Source: Pyrinomonas methylaliphatogenes (GTDB taxonomy: Bacteria; Acidobacteriota; Blastocatellia; Pyrinomonadales; Pyrinomonadaceae). From it: a stretch of 64,000 nt of DNA. Shown here piece by piece: positions 17,125-26,960 of the stretch. The stretch spans positions 186,001-250,000 of the forward strand of contig NZ_CBXV010000002.1 in NCBI RefSeq assembly GCF_000820845.2, written 5' to 3'. A program made the translations under genes and the position numbers. Under the pieces are notes generated by a model. The model was not told the origin of the DNA and did no database searches. It saw only the letters and a program-made list of their open reading frames with translations. Every line of letters starts with the position of its first letter. Within the stretch, counting starts at the first letter, position 1.

Positions 17125-17283
17125 TCTCTCCGTCGGACCAGTTCGAGCCAAATGATGCTAGAACGCTGATCGACAGCTCCGCTTTATCAAGGCCGATTCC
17201 CTTCGGCGCCCGTCATTCCGCCTTACTCTGACCGCCGTTCAGTGAAGATTGGCTCAAGCGCTCAACCGAATGCGCGGAGCCGA

Positions 17284-18081
17284 TCACTTTTCGTTCTCCG
17301 CGAGCGGACGCCCTCCCGTATCTTTGCTCTTGATCCCATTTCGGTCCATGTAGAAGGAGAGGCGACCGGTTCGCCCATAACGCGCCGGTTCGGCGCGCAC
17401 GGCGTAGCTGCGTTTGTCGCTGGCGAGCGCGATATGAAAACGATAGCCGGTCGAGTCAGGCGTTTCGATATCTTTCGGGACCAACCCTTCTTTGATCAAG
17501 GTCGCCAGATCGGCGAACCGTCCATCGTTGCGCGCGCTGTAGATCAATTGAGCAGCGGCGATACGTTGCAACATCGCTTGCACTTCGTTGTGATGGGCGT
17601 CGATCCGCGCCTGAAAGAAGAAGTCTTTGCCTCGCTTCAGGACCAGATCGCGACTCTGCCGATCGCCGACGATCCAACCGCTTCCCGCGCGCAAGAGGGC
17701 GACCGATTCGGGCGGAGCGGTCTTGTCATCGCTCAAGCGGATGAAGACCGTCGCCCCATCGCCGCTTATCTGTTCGCCGACGATCTCGAAATTTTCCGGC
17801 ACCGCGGCGGCGATCCGTTCGAAGTCCGGGCGAAGATCGGCAAATTCCTCATCGCTCAAACCGGCGATGGCCGGTTGATAGATCGAGATGGCAAACGCAT
17901 CGCGGAACCGACGCTCATGTAACGCGCGATAGAATTCGCGCACCGTTTCAGAAGGGCCGCGTTTTGAGGCTTGAGACGGATCGCCCCCATCGCGCCGATA
18001 AGCGGCACATGTGCTCGAAGCGAACCCACAAACGATGATCAATACCGCAACGAAACGTCTCGTCCGCCGAAGATCGAACAT
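17284..18081 (-). CDS. Secreted protein with NTF2-like N-terminal and pilin-like C-terminal part
   Basis: 265 residues with a clear ribosome site (GAGGGGGAC) and an N-terminal signal sequence (RRFVAVLIIVCGFASSTCA). The cysteine near its end could make it a lipoprotein, but the lipobox is poor. Residues about 40-145 resemble NTF2/DUF4878-like modules (SETVREFYRALHERRFRDAF). Residues about 165-265 resemble the soluble part of a pseudopilin (AAQLIYSARNDGRFADLATL, then a small beta sheet). No function can be assigned. It lies 9 bp after the OPT gene and is likely co-transcribed with it. Confidence 0.7.
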   Translation of the reverse strand: MFDLRRTRRFVAVLIIVCGFASSTCAAYRRDGGDPSQASKRGPSETVREFYRALHERRFRDAFAISIYQPAIAGLSDEEFADLRPDFERIAAAVPENFEIVGEQISGDGATVFIRLSDDKTAPPESVALLRAGSGWIVGDRQSRDLVLKRGKDFFFQARIDAHHNEVQAMLQRIAAAQLIYSARNDGRFADLATLIKEGLVPKDIETPDSTGYRFHIALASDKRSYAVRAEPARYGRTGRLSFYMDRNGIKSKDTGGRPLAENEK

Positions 18082-18090
18082 AAGTCCCCC

Positions 18091-20607
18091 TCACGGTTGA
18101 CCGCTCCGCTCGGCGCTCAACAAACGACCGCGCCCGACCAGATAGAGCAGAAGCACGAGCGCCAAGAAAGGTATCAAGGCGAGCCCATCGGCATATGGCC
18201 CCTCAAAGAACGGATTATTGGCCCTAGCCCACTCCGTGATCATCTTATACTGCCTCTCCAAGGGGCCGGCCATAAAAGCGATGATGATGCCGGTCACAGC
18301 GCCGCCAGCGATATATCCCGAAGCCAGCAACACACCCGGACTCCTATCGGCTTCGGCGGCGAACTCTTCCTCCGTCAATCGCCTGTACTCTTCACGGCGG
18401 CGCAAACTGCGATCGACGAGCCAACGTATCATGCCTCCGACGAAGAGCGGCGCCGAAGTGGAAAGCGGCAGATAGACGCCGACGGCGAAGGCGAGCGAAG
18501 GGATCCCGGATAGCTCGAACACCACGGCGATCATCACACCGAGCAGGACCAATCCCCAAGGCAACTGCCGATCGAGCACGCCCTTGATGATGTATGACAT
18601 GAGCGTCGCTTTCGGGGCATCGAATTTCGTCACGGGGGTGCCATCGGGGCGGACCTTATGCGTGCCGTTGACGCCCGGATCGACGTAGTAGACCGGCACG
18701 CCATGATCATCGACCAGATATTTTCCGGCTGGTCCGAGCGTCGCATCCGTTTTGTGCCAAACGAAATACTCGCGCGCATCCGACCGCGCTTGCGGTCCCT
18801 TGATCCGCTCTCGCTCCGATAGCTTCGAGACATCGGCGCGAAGCTCGGCTGGGAAGTTTCGCTGGATCTTATAGACGACGCGACCGGACTGGTCCACAAG
18901 ATACTCGCCCGGCGTAAGCCCAGCAACCGGCGCGTCCGGTCGCACGGCGAGCACGCGATATTCGCCGGAGACGCCGATCCGCTCCGCATAAAGCGGAAGT
19001 TCCGGCAATCTCTGCGGCTCGACCGCGGTAACACCCTGCGTGAACGGCTCGAGCGTCACCCGCGGCACATAAACCGTCCCGTTGTCGTTCAAGCGGATGA
19101 GGATCGGGCCGAGGATCAGAGCTGAAGCGAGCGCGCCGACGAGGATGGCGATCTGCTGATATTTCGGCGTCGCTCCGATCAGAAAGCCAGTCTTCAAATC
19201 CTGCGATGTCGTCCCGCCGTTCGAAGCGGCGATGCAAACGATGGCCCCAACAGACAAAGCTGTGACGTAATACTGCGGCCCGGTCCAGCCGACGATCAGA
19301 AAGATCAAACACGTCAATAGGAGCGTGGCAACCGTCATTCCCGAGATCGGGTTCGCCGATGAACCGATCTCGCCCGTCAGACGCGAAGAGACCGTGACGA
19401 AGAGAAAGCCGAAAGCGATGATCAGAATCGCGCCGAGCAGATTCATATGGAGCGGGCGCGCGATGATGATCGCGATGATGAGCGCGATGATCCCGCCGAA
19501 AACGAACTTCATCGAAAGATCGCGTTCCGTGCGCGGCACTGATGAACCCGCCGCTTGGCTGCCGGGACGAAAATCGCGCAACCCCTCCTTCAACCCATGC
19601 CAAATCGTCGGCAGAGAGCGAAACAGACTGATGATCCCGCCGGCAGCGACGGCTCCGGCGCCGATGTACAGGATGTATGCGCCGCGGATATCGTTCGGCT
19701 CCATCTCGCTGATGGGAACGGTCCCCGGCGGGATCGGGCCTGAAGCGTACTCACCGAAGAGCTTAATCATCGGGATCAGGACCAAATAGGCGAGCACGCC
19801 GCCTGCCGCCATGACCGAAGAGATTCGCGGGCCAATGATATACCCGACGCCCAAAAGCTCGGGCGAGATCTCCAAACTGACCGATCCGCCTTTGAAAGGT
19901 GGGCCGAAGACCTTTTCCGGCACATCCTTCCAACCTTTGAAGGCCGACATCAGCGTCTTGTAAACGAGGCCGATGCCGAATCCGGCGAAGATCGTCGCGG
20001 CACCCAAGCGATTCGCCGCACGCTCCTCGGCGCGCGGGACGGTGTCTGCGGCGCCTGCTTTCAAGACCTCAGCGCACGCCGTGCCTTCCGGATACTTGAG
20101 GACGCCGTGCTGCTGTACGATCAACGCGCGCCGCAACGGTATCATCATCAGGATACCCAACAATCCGCCCAACACGGCGACCAACATGACGCGCGTCAAT
20201 TCGAGATCGAAGCCCAAGATCATGATCGCGGGCATCGTCACGCCGACGCCGAAGGCGATCGATTCCCCAGCCGAGCCGGCCGTTTGCACGATGTTGTTTT
20301 CGAGGATCGTCGCCTTGCGCGCTCCGAGTTTGGCCAAAAGGCTGAAGAGCGTGATCGAGATGACCGCCACTGGAATCGAAGCGCTCACCGTCAAACCGAC
20401 TTTCAAGACCAGATAGAGCGACGAAGCGCCGAAGATCATGCCTAAAATGGTGCCAACGATCAGCGGCAGCGGCGTGAATTCCGGTATCACCACCTCCGGC
20501 GCGACGTATGGCTGAAAAGTCGCCGCCGGCGTTCTCTGCCCCGCCTCTTTCGCGCCGACGACATCCGGATATTCGGCCTGCGGTAACCCAACCGTTTCGC
20601 TCGACAT
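18091..20607 (-). CDS. OPT-family oligopeptide/metal-chelate transporter with large soluble insert
   Basis: 838 residues from ATG 20607 (the longer frame uses TTG 20625). The family start is evident ([25 protein letters not shown] broken over helices 1-2), as are the conserved [16 protein letters not shown] and [19 protein letters not shown]. About 14-16 membrane helices are predicted by eye. A hydrophilic block of roughly 160 residues (about 506-666) interrupts the membrane domain and contains two related motifs, [13 protein letters not shown] and [13 protein letters not shown], 61 residues apart. Transport substrate (oligopeptide or metal chelate) cannot be decided from sequence. Confidence 0.92.
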   Translation of the reverse strand: MSSETVGLPQAEYPDVVGAKEAGQRTPAATFQPYVAPEVVIPEFTPLPLIVGTILGMIFGASSLYLVLKVGLTVSASIPVAVISITLFSLLAKLGARKATILENNIVQTAGSAGESIAFGVGVTMPAIMILGFDLELTRVMLVAVLGGLLGILMMIPLRRALIVQQHGVLKYPEGTACAEVLKAGAADTVPRAEERAANRLGAATIFAGFGIGLVYKTLMSAFKGWKDVPEKVFGPPFKGGSVSLEISPELLGVGYIIGPRISSVMAAGGVLAYLVLIPMIKLFGEYASGPIPPGTVPISEMEPNDIRGAYILYIGAGAVAAGGIISLFRSLPTIWHGLKEGLRDFRPGSQAAGSSVPRTERDLSMKFVFGGIIALIIAIIIARPLHMNLLGAILIIAFGFLFVTVSSRLTGEIGSSANPISGMTVATLLLTCLIFLIVGWTGPQYYVTALSVGAIVCIAASNGGTTSQDLKTGFLIGATPKYQQIAILVGALASALILGPILIRLNDNGTVYVPRVTLEPFTQGVTAVEPQRLPELPLYAERIGVSGEYRVLAVRPDAPVAGLTPGEYLVDQSGRVVYKIQRNFPAELRADVSKLSERERIKGPQARSDAREYFVWHKTDATLGPAGKYLVDDHGVPVYYVDPGVNGTHKVRPDGTPVTKFDAPKATLMSYIIKGVLDRQLPWGLVLLGVMIAVVFELSGIPSLAFAVGVYLPLSTSAPLFVGGMIRWLVDRSLRRREEYRRLTEEEFAAEADRSPGVLLASGYIAGGAVTGIIIAFMAGPLERQYKMITEWARANNPFFEGPYADGLALIPFLALVLLLYLVGRGRLLSAERSGQP

Positions 20608-20779
20608 ATCTCGCGTGCGCTCCAAATCTCAAGATAGGCGGATCTAGGGAGAGCGAGCCTACTTTACACGTCTTCGACGATCCGTAGCAAGGCTGTAATC
20701 AACCGATCCGGCACAGATTTCCATGTGAATCATAAGCGAGAAGGAGACCGCAAAGCGCGCGCAACCGAGGATCGATATT

Positions 20780-20876
20780 GACGGCCCTTCGTATTGTGAA
20801 CCTCAGATTATGAGAGATTGCGCGCTGCGATCATCTATCAGATGACAACCCTTCGGACCTATTGTGAACCTCAGAT
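20780..20876. repeat. Paired direct repeat
   Basis: TATTGTGAACCTCAGAT at 20792-20808 recurs exactly at 20860-20876. The match continues upstream as GACxxCCCTTCG, with 4 extra bases in the second copy, so each unit is about 30-34 bp and the period is 63-68 bp. The sequence between the copies is unique. Confidence 0.8.
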
Positions 20877-21203
20877 GCCGGAGCTGGCCGCATGGACTCG
20901 CAAGATGGCGCTCGGAGTCGGCCGCGCGCCGTCCTCCCAGGCATGTGAGGAACGTCCGCAACCGAGCTCGACGGGGAAGGCATCCAGTGCGGGAGAGGAC
21001 CGCAGGCGCAAGTTAGCAGAACGCGAGGCATCTTCCTAAATGAGGATCGAAGGGTGCGACCGCGCTCATCTGGAAGTTTTTAATTTGAGGGTTCTCCTGA
21101 AGAACTTTCCCGAACCGCCGAAGTGTGAGAATATTCGTCGAAGAGGAAGCTATATCCTGCTCAACGATTTCGTCCGGCTGACGGCGAGTAACACGCGCTC
21201 GTC

Positions 21204-21229
21204 CGGCGGAGACTTGCTTCCGCCGTTTT
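21204..21229 (+). terminator. Terminator-like hairpin in the leader of the molybdo-oxidoreductase gene
   Basis: CGGCGGA (21204-21210) pairs perfectly with TCCGCCG (21219-21225) and is followed by TTTT. It ends only 24 bp before the ATG at 21254. No gene on the plus strand precedes it within 600 bp, so it may be an attenuator or the end of an unrecognised short transcript. Confidence 0.5.
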
Positions 21230-21253
21230 GCTTCGATGATGCGGAGTTAAGTC

Positions 21254-22777
21254 ATGAACGGAGAGGAGAGATTTCAGGCAGCATCAGCAGGAGTAATGGC
21301 GGCGATCGCCGCTTTCGCCGTCTCTTACGCCTTTCGCGCGACGATGAATGCCGCTTTTCTGCCCGAAGTGAGCGCGCAGTTGGGAATCGAATTTTCGCCG
21401 CCCGCCGCAACTCGATTCTTGATCGAAACCTTCGGCAAAGGAGCTAAGATCGGTGGCGTAGCCATCGCTTTTCTCCTCTACTATATCGCCGCCGCGCTCT
21501 TAGGGATCTTCTTTGCGCGAATCAAGGATCTGCTTCCGGCCAAACGGGCAATCACGCGCGGTCTCCTCTTTTCGCTTTTCCCGATCATCATCACAGCGCT
21601 TCTCATCGGCGTGATCCTTTCGCTCGCGCCGGAGATCCTCACGGGTTATCCGATTCGCCCAACCGTCCTTTCGCTCCTGCTCTTCAACATCACCTTCGGC
21701 GTCTCGCTCGGCCTTCTCGCCGATACGAACGAAGAAGGCGGAAGCTCTCTGGCCCACAGGCTCGCCAGGCGGCGCGTGCTGTTTGGCACGAGCGCCGCTT
21801 TGATGGCCGTCGTCTTTACTTCAACTGTCCTGCGTCGCCTCTTCCGTTCGTTAGTTCAAGCCGTCGGGGTCGTCAGCGGCAGGTTGCCAGCGTTTTTGAC
21901 CTCGAACGCGGAGTTTTACCAGGTCTCAAAGAACGCTTTCAATCCCGTCGTCGATGAGAAAAGGTGGCGGCTTTCGATCAAAGGGAACGTCGAACGCCCG
22001 TTCGCGATCACCTACGACGAACTGCTTTCGTTGCCGATGGTCGAGCGTGAGATTACGCTCGAATGCGTGTCGAACGAAGTCGGCGGGCCGCTGATCAGCA
22101 ACGGACGTTGGACGGGCGTGCCGCTCAAGATCCTGCTCGAGCGCGCCGGGTTGCGCGCCGGAAGTCGTGACGTCGTGCTGCGCGCCGTTGACGGTTACTC
22201 AGACAGCATTCCCGTCGAGTGGGCGATGCGCGAGGAGACGATCATCGCCGTGCGGATGAACGGCGAGACCTTGCCGCGGGATCACGGATATCCGGCGCGG
22301 CTGCTTGTGCCCGGGCTGTTTGGGATGGAGAACGTCAAGTGGTTGAGCGAGATCGCGGTGGTCACTGTGGATTATCGTGGCTACTGGCAGCAACGCGGAT
22401 GGGCCGATACGGCTGCGGTCAAGACCATGTCCAAGTTCACCGTGCCGCGGGATGGCGAAATACTGCTGTCCGGGCGAACGTACGAGGTGGGTGGCGTCGC
22501 TTTCAGCGGCGATCGCGGCATCAGTTCGGTTGAGGTTTCAATCGAGCGAGCGGGTCACGATGCGATCGGCGGATGGGTCGAAGCCGAGATCTTGCCCGGG
22601 GCGTCGCCGACGACGTGGGCGATTTGGCGATATCTTTGGAGGCCTGAGGAGCGCGGGGAATACATTCTTACCGTGCGGGCGGTCGATGGCAGAGGCCAAA
22701 GGCAGACGGCTGAAAGATCCGCCCCTTTTCCCGATGGCGCTTCCGGTTATCACCGCATAAAGGTCAACGTCACCTGA
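21254..22777 (+). CDS. Membrane-anchored sulfite-oxidase-type molybdopterin oxidoreductase
   Basis: 507 residues. The N-terminal ~205 residues contain about five hydrophobic helices, unlike the soluble family members. The molybdopterin-binding domain follows (about 215-390), with the probable Mo-ligand Cys in ITLECVSNEVGG and the motifs GRWTGVPLKILLERAG and HGYPARLLVPGLFGMENVKWL. The C-terminal ~110 residues match the Ig-like dimerisation domain of sulfite oxidases. There is no haem domain. The substrate is unknown; sulfite or protein methionine sulfoxide are possibilities by family. GCGGAG precedes the ATG. Confidence 0.85.
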   Translation: MNGEERFQAASAGVMAAIAAFAVSYAFRATMNAAFLPEVSAQLGIEFSPPAATRFLIETFGKGAKIGGVAIAFLLYYIAAALLGIFFARIKDLLPAKRAITRGLLFSLFPIIITALLIGVILSLAPEILTGYPIRPTVLSLLLFNITFGVSLGLLADTNEEGGSSLAHRLARRRVLFGTSAALMAVVFTSTVLRRLFRSLVQAVGVVSGRLPAFLTSNAEFYQVSKNAFNPVVDEKRWRLSIKGNVERPFAITYDELLSLPMVEREITLECVSNEVGGPLISNGRWTGVPLKILLERAGLRAGSRDVVLRAVDGYSDSIPVEWAMREETIIAVRMNGETLPRDHGYPARLLVPGLFGMENVKWLSEIAVVTVDYRGYWQQRGWADTAAVKTMSKFTVPRDGEILLSGRTYEVGGVAFSGDRGISSVEVSIERAGHDAIGGWVEAEILPGASPTTWAIWRYLWRPEERGEYILTVRAVDGRGQRQTAERSAPFPDGASGYHRIKVNVT

Positions 22778-22880
22778 TCTAGGCTTCGCAGATTTCGCGC
22801 TGGGCGGTTTGTGAGTCAGATGATAACGCTCGGCGCGCGTCTCAACTGATCTAGGCTTCGCAGGTTTTGCGCTGGGCGGG
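22774..22880. repeat. Paired direct repeat starting across a stop codon
   Basis: A 35-bp unit beginning CTGATCTAGGCTTCGCAG occurs at 22774-22808 and 22846-22880, with four mismatches and a period of 72 bp. The first copy contains the TGA stop of the upstream gene (22775-22777). The 37 bp between copies are unique. Confidence 0.85.
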
Positions 22881-22961
22881 TTCTTAACCTCGGATCTAAA
22901 GCGACTCAGCGGCTGGGCCATCCGTGGAAAACGACAAATTGGCATCCGAATCGAAGGTAGA

Positions 22962-24656
22962 CTATTTCGCTAGATAAGTCTTCGCGGCCCACTTCGCCAA
23001 TTTCCAGACGCGATCCCACTCGATCCTGCCGTCACCATTGCGCCTCAACGCTTTATCGAAGAGCATCCGTCGAAGTTCGCGCCCTTCACGCCGCAGGACC
23101 AACTCCTTCGCGTATGGCTTCGCCGTATCGAAGAAGTTAAATTCCGGATCGGTCACCAGACCGATGCCTTCGAGCGTCATCAAGGCGCGCATGATGTAGG
23201 TGAAGTTCGACGGGAGGCGAAACGGATAAGCGTAGACGACATCGGCGAGTTCGTAAGTCAACTCCTTGAAATTGACCTCGCCGAGCTTCAAATTCAGATG
23301 TTTTTCGAACAACCTCTCGATCACCGGGCGGATCGTCTCCGGGTCGTAGCCGGGTTTCAAGAATTCGAGTTTGAAGAGATCGTTCGCCAACTCAGATATC
23401 TCGCGGTTGATGACGTGAAAGAAGGCATCGACCATCATGCTCTGCAGTTTGGGCGCGATCCGGCCCGTCATGCCGAAATCGAAGAAGGCCAATCGCCCAT
23501 CCTCCATCACGAGGAGGTTGCCGGGATGCGGATCGGCGTGAAAGAATCCGTCTTCGAGCAACTGCTTCAAGTAGGTGCGGACCAGCAAGCGATTCACCTT
23601 GACCGGCGAGATGTGGCGCGCGCGCAACGCCTCGAGATCCGTCACCTTCGTCCCGCGGATGAACTCCATGGTCAAGACGCGATGGGTCGTGTGCGTCCAG
23701 TAGATCTTCGGCACATAGACGGCGCGCCATGATTCGAAATTCGCGCGGAAGCGGTCCGCGTTATGAGCTTCCCGCACGTAATCCATCTCATCGAAGATCG
23801 TCCTCGTAAACTCATCGAGCATCCCGGACCAATCGGCGTTCTCGCTGAAGTGCGGATAGCGCGCGAGCCAGCGAACGATCCAGCGAAGCACGGCGATGTC
23901 GAAACCGATCGTCTCTTCAAGATGCGGACGCTGGACCTTGACGGCGACCTCTTCGCCAGTATGAAGTCGCGCGCGATACACTTGCCCGAGCGAAGCGGCG
24001 GCGAGCGGTTCCGCTTCGATCTCCGCATACGCGCGAAAGAGCGGACGCCCCAGTTCGCGTTCGATCGTGGCATAAGCTTCTGCGCTTGAGAACGGCGGGA
24101 CCTGATCCTGCAGCGTCTCGAATTCGCGGATGTAAGCGAGCGGCAACAGATCGGCGCGCGTGCCCAGCGCCTGTCCGATCTTGATGAACGTCGGACCGAG
24201 CGCGATCAGTTCGTTCTTCAGCCAACGCGCCTGCCGCTCCAAACGCGCCTCTTTGCGCGGCGAACCATCCGGCCCGCGAAAGATGAGGAAACGAGCGATC
24301 CTGATAACGAGATCGGCAACGCGCCGCCCGAACGAGCGCGCCCAGCTTTTAAAGACCGCGATGCGCCCGCGCGCGCGCGCCTCTGCATGAAGCCTTGTCG
24401 TGAGTCGTTGACTGTAACGCGCGCGCACATCGTAACTGTCCAAGAAAAGATAGAGCGCTAACCAACCGAGCGTCCAGAGTATGCGCACCGCACGCCACCA
24501 AGCGCGAGGACCGCTCCTTGCCGCCAGCGCGCGCGCGATGGCGCGTTCGGCTCTCTCCGCGGCGTGACCATTGTGTCCGACGGTGGGGACAGAGCTCCTC
24601 CCATCGCCGTTGGCCGATGGGGCGAGAAGATCTTTTCCCTTCGCTAGTTCGAGCAT
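22962..24656 (-). CDS. AarF/UbiB (ABC1) family atypical kinase
   Basis: 564 residues. Family motifs are intact: the KxGQ motif in FIKIGQALGTRADLLP, VAVKVQRPHLEE, the catalytic-loop region HADPHPGNLLV and FFDFGMTG. A hydrophobic segment near residues 55-75 may anchor it to the membrane; the two C-terminal helices of E. coli UbiB are absent. UbiB-type proteins support ubiquinone synthesis in proteobacteria; in acidobacteria, which use menaquinone, the role is less certain. It is the last gene of a probable operon with DUF1844, MBL hydrolase and ribF, 20 bp after ribF. Confidence 0.9.
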   Translation of the reverse strand: MLELAKGKDLLAPSANGDGRSSVPTVGHNGHAAERAERAIARALAARSGPRAWWRAVRILWTLGWLALYLFLDSYDVRARYSQRLTTRLHAEARARGRIAVFKSWARSFGRRVADLVIRIARFLIFRGPDGSPRKEARLERQARWLKNELIALGPTFIKIGQALGTRADLLPLAYIREFETLQDQVPPFSSAEAYATIERELGRPLFRAYAEIEAEPLAAASLGQVYRARLHTGEEVAVKVQRPHLEETIGFDIAVLRWIVRWLARYPHFSENADWSGMLDEFTRTIFDEMDYVREAHNADRFRANFESWRAVYVPKIYWTHTTHRVLTMEFIRGTKVTDLEALRARHISPVKVNRLLVRTYLKQLLEDGFFHADPHPGNLLVMEDGRLAFFDFGMTGRIAPKLQSMMVDAFFHVINREISELANDLFKLEFLKPGYDPETIRPVIERLFEKHLNLKLGEVNFKELTYELADVVYAYPFRLPSNFTYIMRALMTLEGIGLVTDPEFNFFDTAKPYAKELVLRREGRELRRMLFDKALRRNGDGRIEWDRVWKLAKWAAKTYLAK

Positions 24657-24676
24657 CTCACTCGGGTCACCAGAAT

Positions 24677-25630
24677 TCAGACGACGGAAAGAGCGCGCCG
24701 CACGTAAGAGCAGGCGAAGTAGCGCTCCGCCCGCTTCACATCGGCGATGATCTGACGCCTCAAATCCTCGACGGAAGCGAATCTGCGTTCATCGCGCAGC
24801 CGGTGAAGGAATCGAACGCGCACGACATCACCATACAGATCACCGGACCAGTCGAGCACGTAAGTTTCGATCGCGGGCGCTCCGTCTTTCTCAAAGGTCG
24901 GGCGCGTGCCGATGTTGGTCACGCTGCGCCGCCATACGCCTTCGATTAAGGCAGCCGTCACGTAAACTCCGTTCTTCGGTATGACGCGGTTTTGAAGTTG
25001 CAAGTTGGCCGTCGGGAAGCCGAGCGCACGACCGCGCTCGGCTCCGCGCACCACCCGCCCTTCGACTCCGTAAGGGCGCCCCAGCATCCGTCGCGCGAGA
25101 TTGACGCGCCCCTGTGTGAGCAGCTCGCGGATGCGACTGGAGCTGATCCGCTGACCGCGCAGGCGCACTTCGGGCACCTCGTCGGCGAAAAATCCGAGTT
25201 CGCGGCTGACGCGCCGCAGCAGTTCGATATTGCCCTCGCGTCCGCGCCCGAAGGCAAATCCCTGCCCCAAATAGACCTCCCGCGCCTGCAACCGCTCGTG
25301 AACGATATCGCGCAAGAAGTCTTCGGCCCGGATCTGCGCGAATTCGCGCGTGAAGCGAATGATGATCGTCTGTTCGATGCCGAGGAACCTTAATCCTTCG
25401 AGCCGCTGGTCCAGCGTCTGCAATAGCGGCGGGGCGGCTTCGGGATGAAGCACGGCGCGCGGATGAGGATCGAAGGTGATGACGGTCGGGATCGCCCCGA
25501 CGGCGCGCGCGCGTTCGACCACCGTGCGCATGATCAACTGATGCCCGAGGTGCAATCCATCGAAGACGCCGAGCGTCAAAACCGTAGGCCGGGCGATCTC
25601 CGCGTTGTCGATCCCGTGGAAAACCCTCAT
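24677..25630 (-). CDS. ribF: Bifunctional riboflavin kinase / FAD synthetase
   Basis: 317 residues from ATG 25630 (a GTG lies 18 bp upstream). It converts riboflavin to FMN and then to FAD. The N-terminal nucleotidyltransferase domain has GVFDGLHLGH (HxGH type) and ISSSRIRELL. The C-terminal flavokinase domain has GFPTANL and the late motif ETYVLDWSGDLYG. Length is normal. It is preceded by the MBL hydrolase gene and followed by aarF, all on the minus strand with gaps below 50 bp. No FMN riboswitch is visible. Confidence 0.95.
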   Translation of the reverse strand: MRVFHGIDNAEIARPTVLTLGVFDGLHLGHQLIMRTVVERARAVGAIPTVITFDPHPRAVLHPEAAPPLLQTLDQRLEGLRFLGIEQTIIIRFTREFAQIRAEDFLRDIVHERLQAREVYLGQGFAFGRGREGNIELLRRVSRELGFFADEVPEVRLRGQRISSSRIRELLTQGRVNLARRMLGRPYGVEGRVVRGAERGRALGFPTANLQLQNRVIPKNGVYVTAALIEGVWRRSVTNIGTRPTFEKDGAPAIETYVLDWSGDLYGDVVRVRFLHRLRDERRFASVEDLRRQIIADVKRAERYFACSYVRRALSVV

Positions 25631-25676
25631 AGCCGTAGCACGTTGCACCAGCGCGAAGAACGCGCTCAGCAGATTT

Positions 25677-26441
25677 TCAATCGCTCACCTCCAGTCCGTC
25701 GTAAGCGAACTCTACTCCGCGCGGCAGTTGCGCCGCATCGCGCGCGTGTTTGATCTCATGCGAGATGTGGGTCAAATAGGCGCGACGAGGGCGCAACTCC
25801 GCGATGAGCGCGAGAGCCCGCTCGACGTTCAGATGGGTCGGATGGGCGCGAAAACGTAAGCATCCGAGGACGAGCACGTCCAGATCGCGCAGATGATCTT
25901 TCGTCTCCGGCGGCATCTCGCTCAAATCCGTGACGTACGCGAAATCGTTGAGACGGAAACACAGCACCGGCAAGCGCCCGTGGATCACGCGCAAAGGCCA
26001 TACCCGCAGATCGCGCCCGAGACAAAACGGCGCCCGTTCTTCGATCAGATGTGGGACGATCTGCGGCACGCCGCCGCCGAAATGCGACGGCTCGAAGACG
26101 TATTGGAAGATGCGGCGAATATCCCGCCAAGAGCGTTCGCTGGCGAAGACGGGAAGCGCGCCGTGCTGGAAGTTGAGCGGACGCAGGTCATCCAATCCGA
26201 AGATGTGATCGGCGTGGCAGTGCGTGATGAAGATGGCATCGAGCCGGTTGATGCCATGGCGTAAGGCTTGCTGTCGGAAATCGGGTGAGGTATCGATGAG
26301 CACCAATTTCCCTTCATGCTCGACGAGGGCGGAAACGCGCAACCGTTTATCGCGTGGATCATTCGAAGTGCATGTCTCGCATTGACAACCGATCGCAGGG
26401 ACGCCCGTCGAAGTTCCCGTGCCGAGAAAGGTAAGCTTCAT
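25677..26441 (-). CDS. MBL-fold metallo-hydrolase, PhnP-like
   Basis: 254 residues. The metal-binding signature THCHADHIFGLDD is complete, and further ligands are provided by VTDLSEMP and the late THISHE. The N-terminus GTGTSTGVPAIGCQCETC has the cysteines of the PhnP-like subgroup, which cleave cyclic phosphodiesters such as cyclic ribose phosphate. No phosphonate genes are nearby, so the natural substrate is open. Second gene of the probable unit DUF1844 - MBL - ribF - aarF. Confidence 0.88.
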   Translation of the reverse strand: MKLTFLGTGTSTGVPAIGCQCETCTSNDPRDKRLRVSALVEHEGKLVLIDTSPDFRQQALRHGINRLDAIFITHCHADHIFGLDDLRPLNFQHGALPVFASERSWRDIRRIFQYVFEPSHFGGGVPQIVPHLIEERAPFCLGRDLRVWPLRVIHGRLPVLCFRLNDFAYVTDLSEMPPETKDHLRDLDVLVLGCLRFRAHPTHLNVERALALIAELRPRRAYLTHISHEIKHARDAAQLPRGVEFAYDGLEVSD

Positions 26442-26468
26442 CTTCTGAACTTGCGCGTAAGGAGCCCT

Positions 26469-26960
26469 TCATTTGCCCGTGATATCGCTCCCCGTAAATC
26501 CGCCGCGCGCTGGTCCAGCCGCCGACCGTTTCCCTCCGCTCGACAACGCGACATACTGCATGCGCAATTCAGCGAGCACATCTTCGAGCACTTGTCGCTC
26601 CTGCAAAGTCAAGCGCCCCTGCGTCTTGCGTTGGAGCGTGCCGAGCAGGTCGATGCAGTGTTTGGCCAACTGCAAATCTATCCCTTGCGATAAGCCCGAC
26701 GGATCCATGCCGAGCGCGGCGGCAGCGGGCGAAGCGATGAACATGACGAGGTTGATGAAATCTTTCGGATCGCCCGTCGGCGCGGCATCCTCCGCCTTCG
26801 CCTCGGCGCGCGCGGTCTCTTCCGCCTTACTCGTCGCAGGTTTCGGCGGCTCTTCCGCAATCTGCACGCCTTCGCGTAGCGTCCCATCGGGGTTGAAGAT
26901 GCGCCGATCCGTGACCTTGAAACTCGGTCTCTCCTCGCTCTCCTTGTTGACTTCGTCCAT
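26469..26960 (-). CDS. DUF1844 protein
   Basis: 163 residues from ATG 26960, preceded by AGGAG. The C-terminal part (about 75-145) is the DUF1844 helical domain: DFINLVMFIASPAAAALG, LAKHCIDLLGTLQRKTQG and LTLQERQVLEDVLAELRMQYV. The function of this family is unknown. The N-terminal half is low in complexity (Ala/Glu/Lys), except for FKVTDRRIFNPDG at residues 14-26, which resembles a segment at the same place in GrpE (51.8 kb). First gene of the unit leading to ribF and aarF; divergent from mazG. Confidence 0.85.
   Translation of the reverse strand: MDEVNKESEERPSFKVTDRRIFNPDGTLREGVQIAEEPPKPATSKAEETARAEAKAEDAAPTGDPKDFINLVMFIASPAAAALGMDPSGLSQGIDLQLAKHCIDLLGTLQRKTQGRLTLQERQVLEDVLAELRMQYVALSSGGKRSAAGPARGGFTGSDITGK

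Larger units (their letters stand above)
20608..21253. other. Intergenic region between divergent OPT and molybdo-oxidoreductase genes
   Basis: 646 bp with a paired direct repeat (20780-20876) and a terminator-like hairpin (21204-21229) just ahead of the plus-strand gene. I see no supported ORF, tRNA or known riboswitch. The middle part (20880-21200) has the usual GC content and could hold an untranslated leader. Confidence 0.5.

Noticed and set aside
21040-21253. Molybdenum-cofactor riboswitch ahead of the molybdo-oxidoreductase
   Set aside because: Only a terminator-like hairpin is evident; I cannot fit the conserved Moco core.
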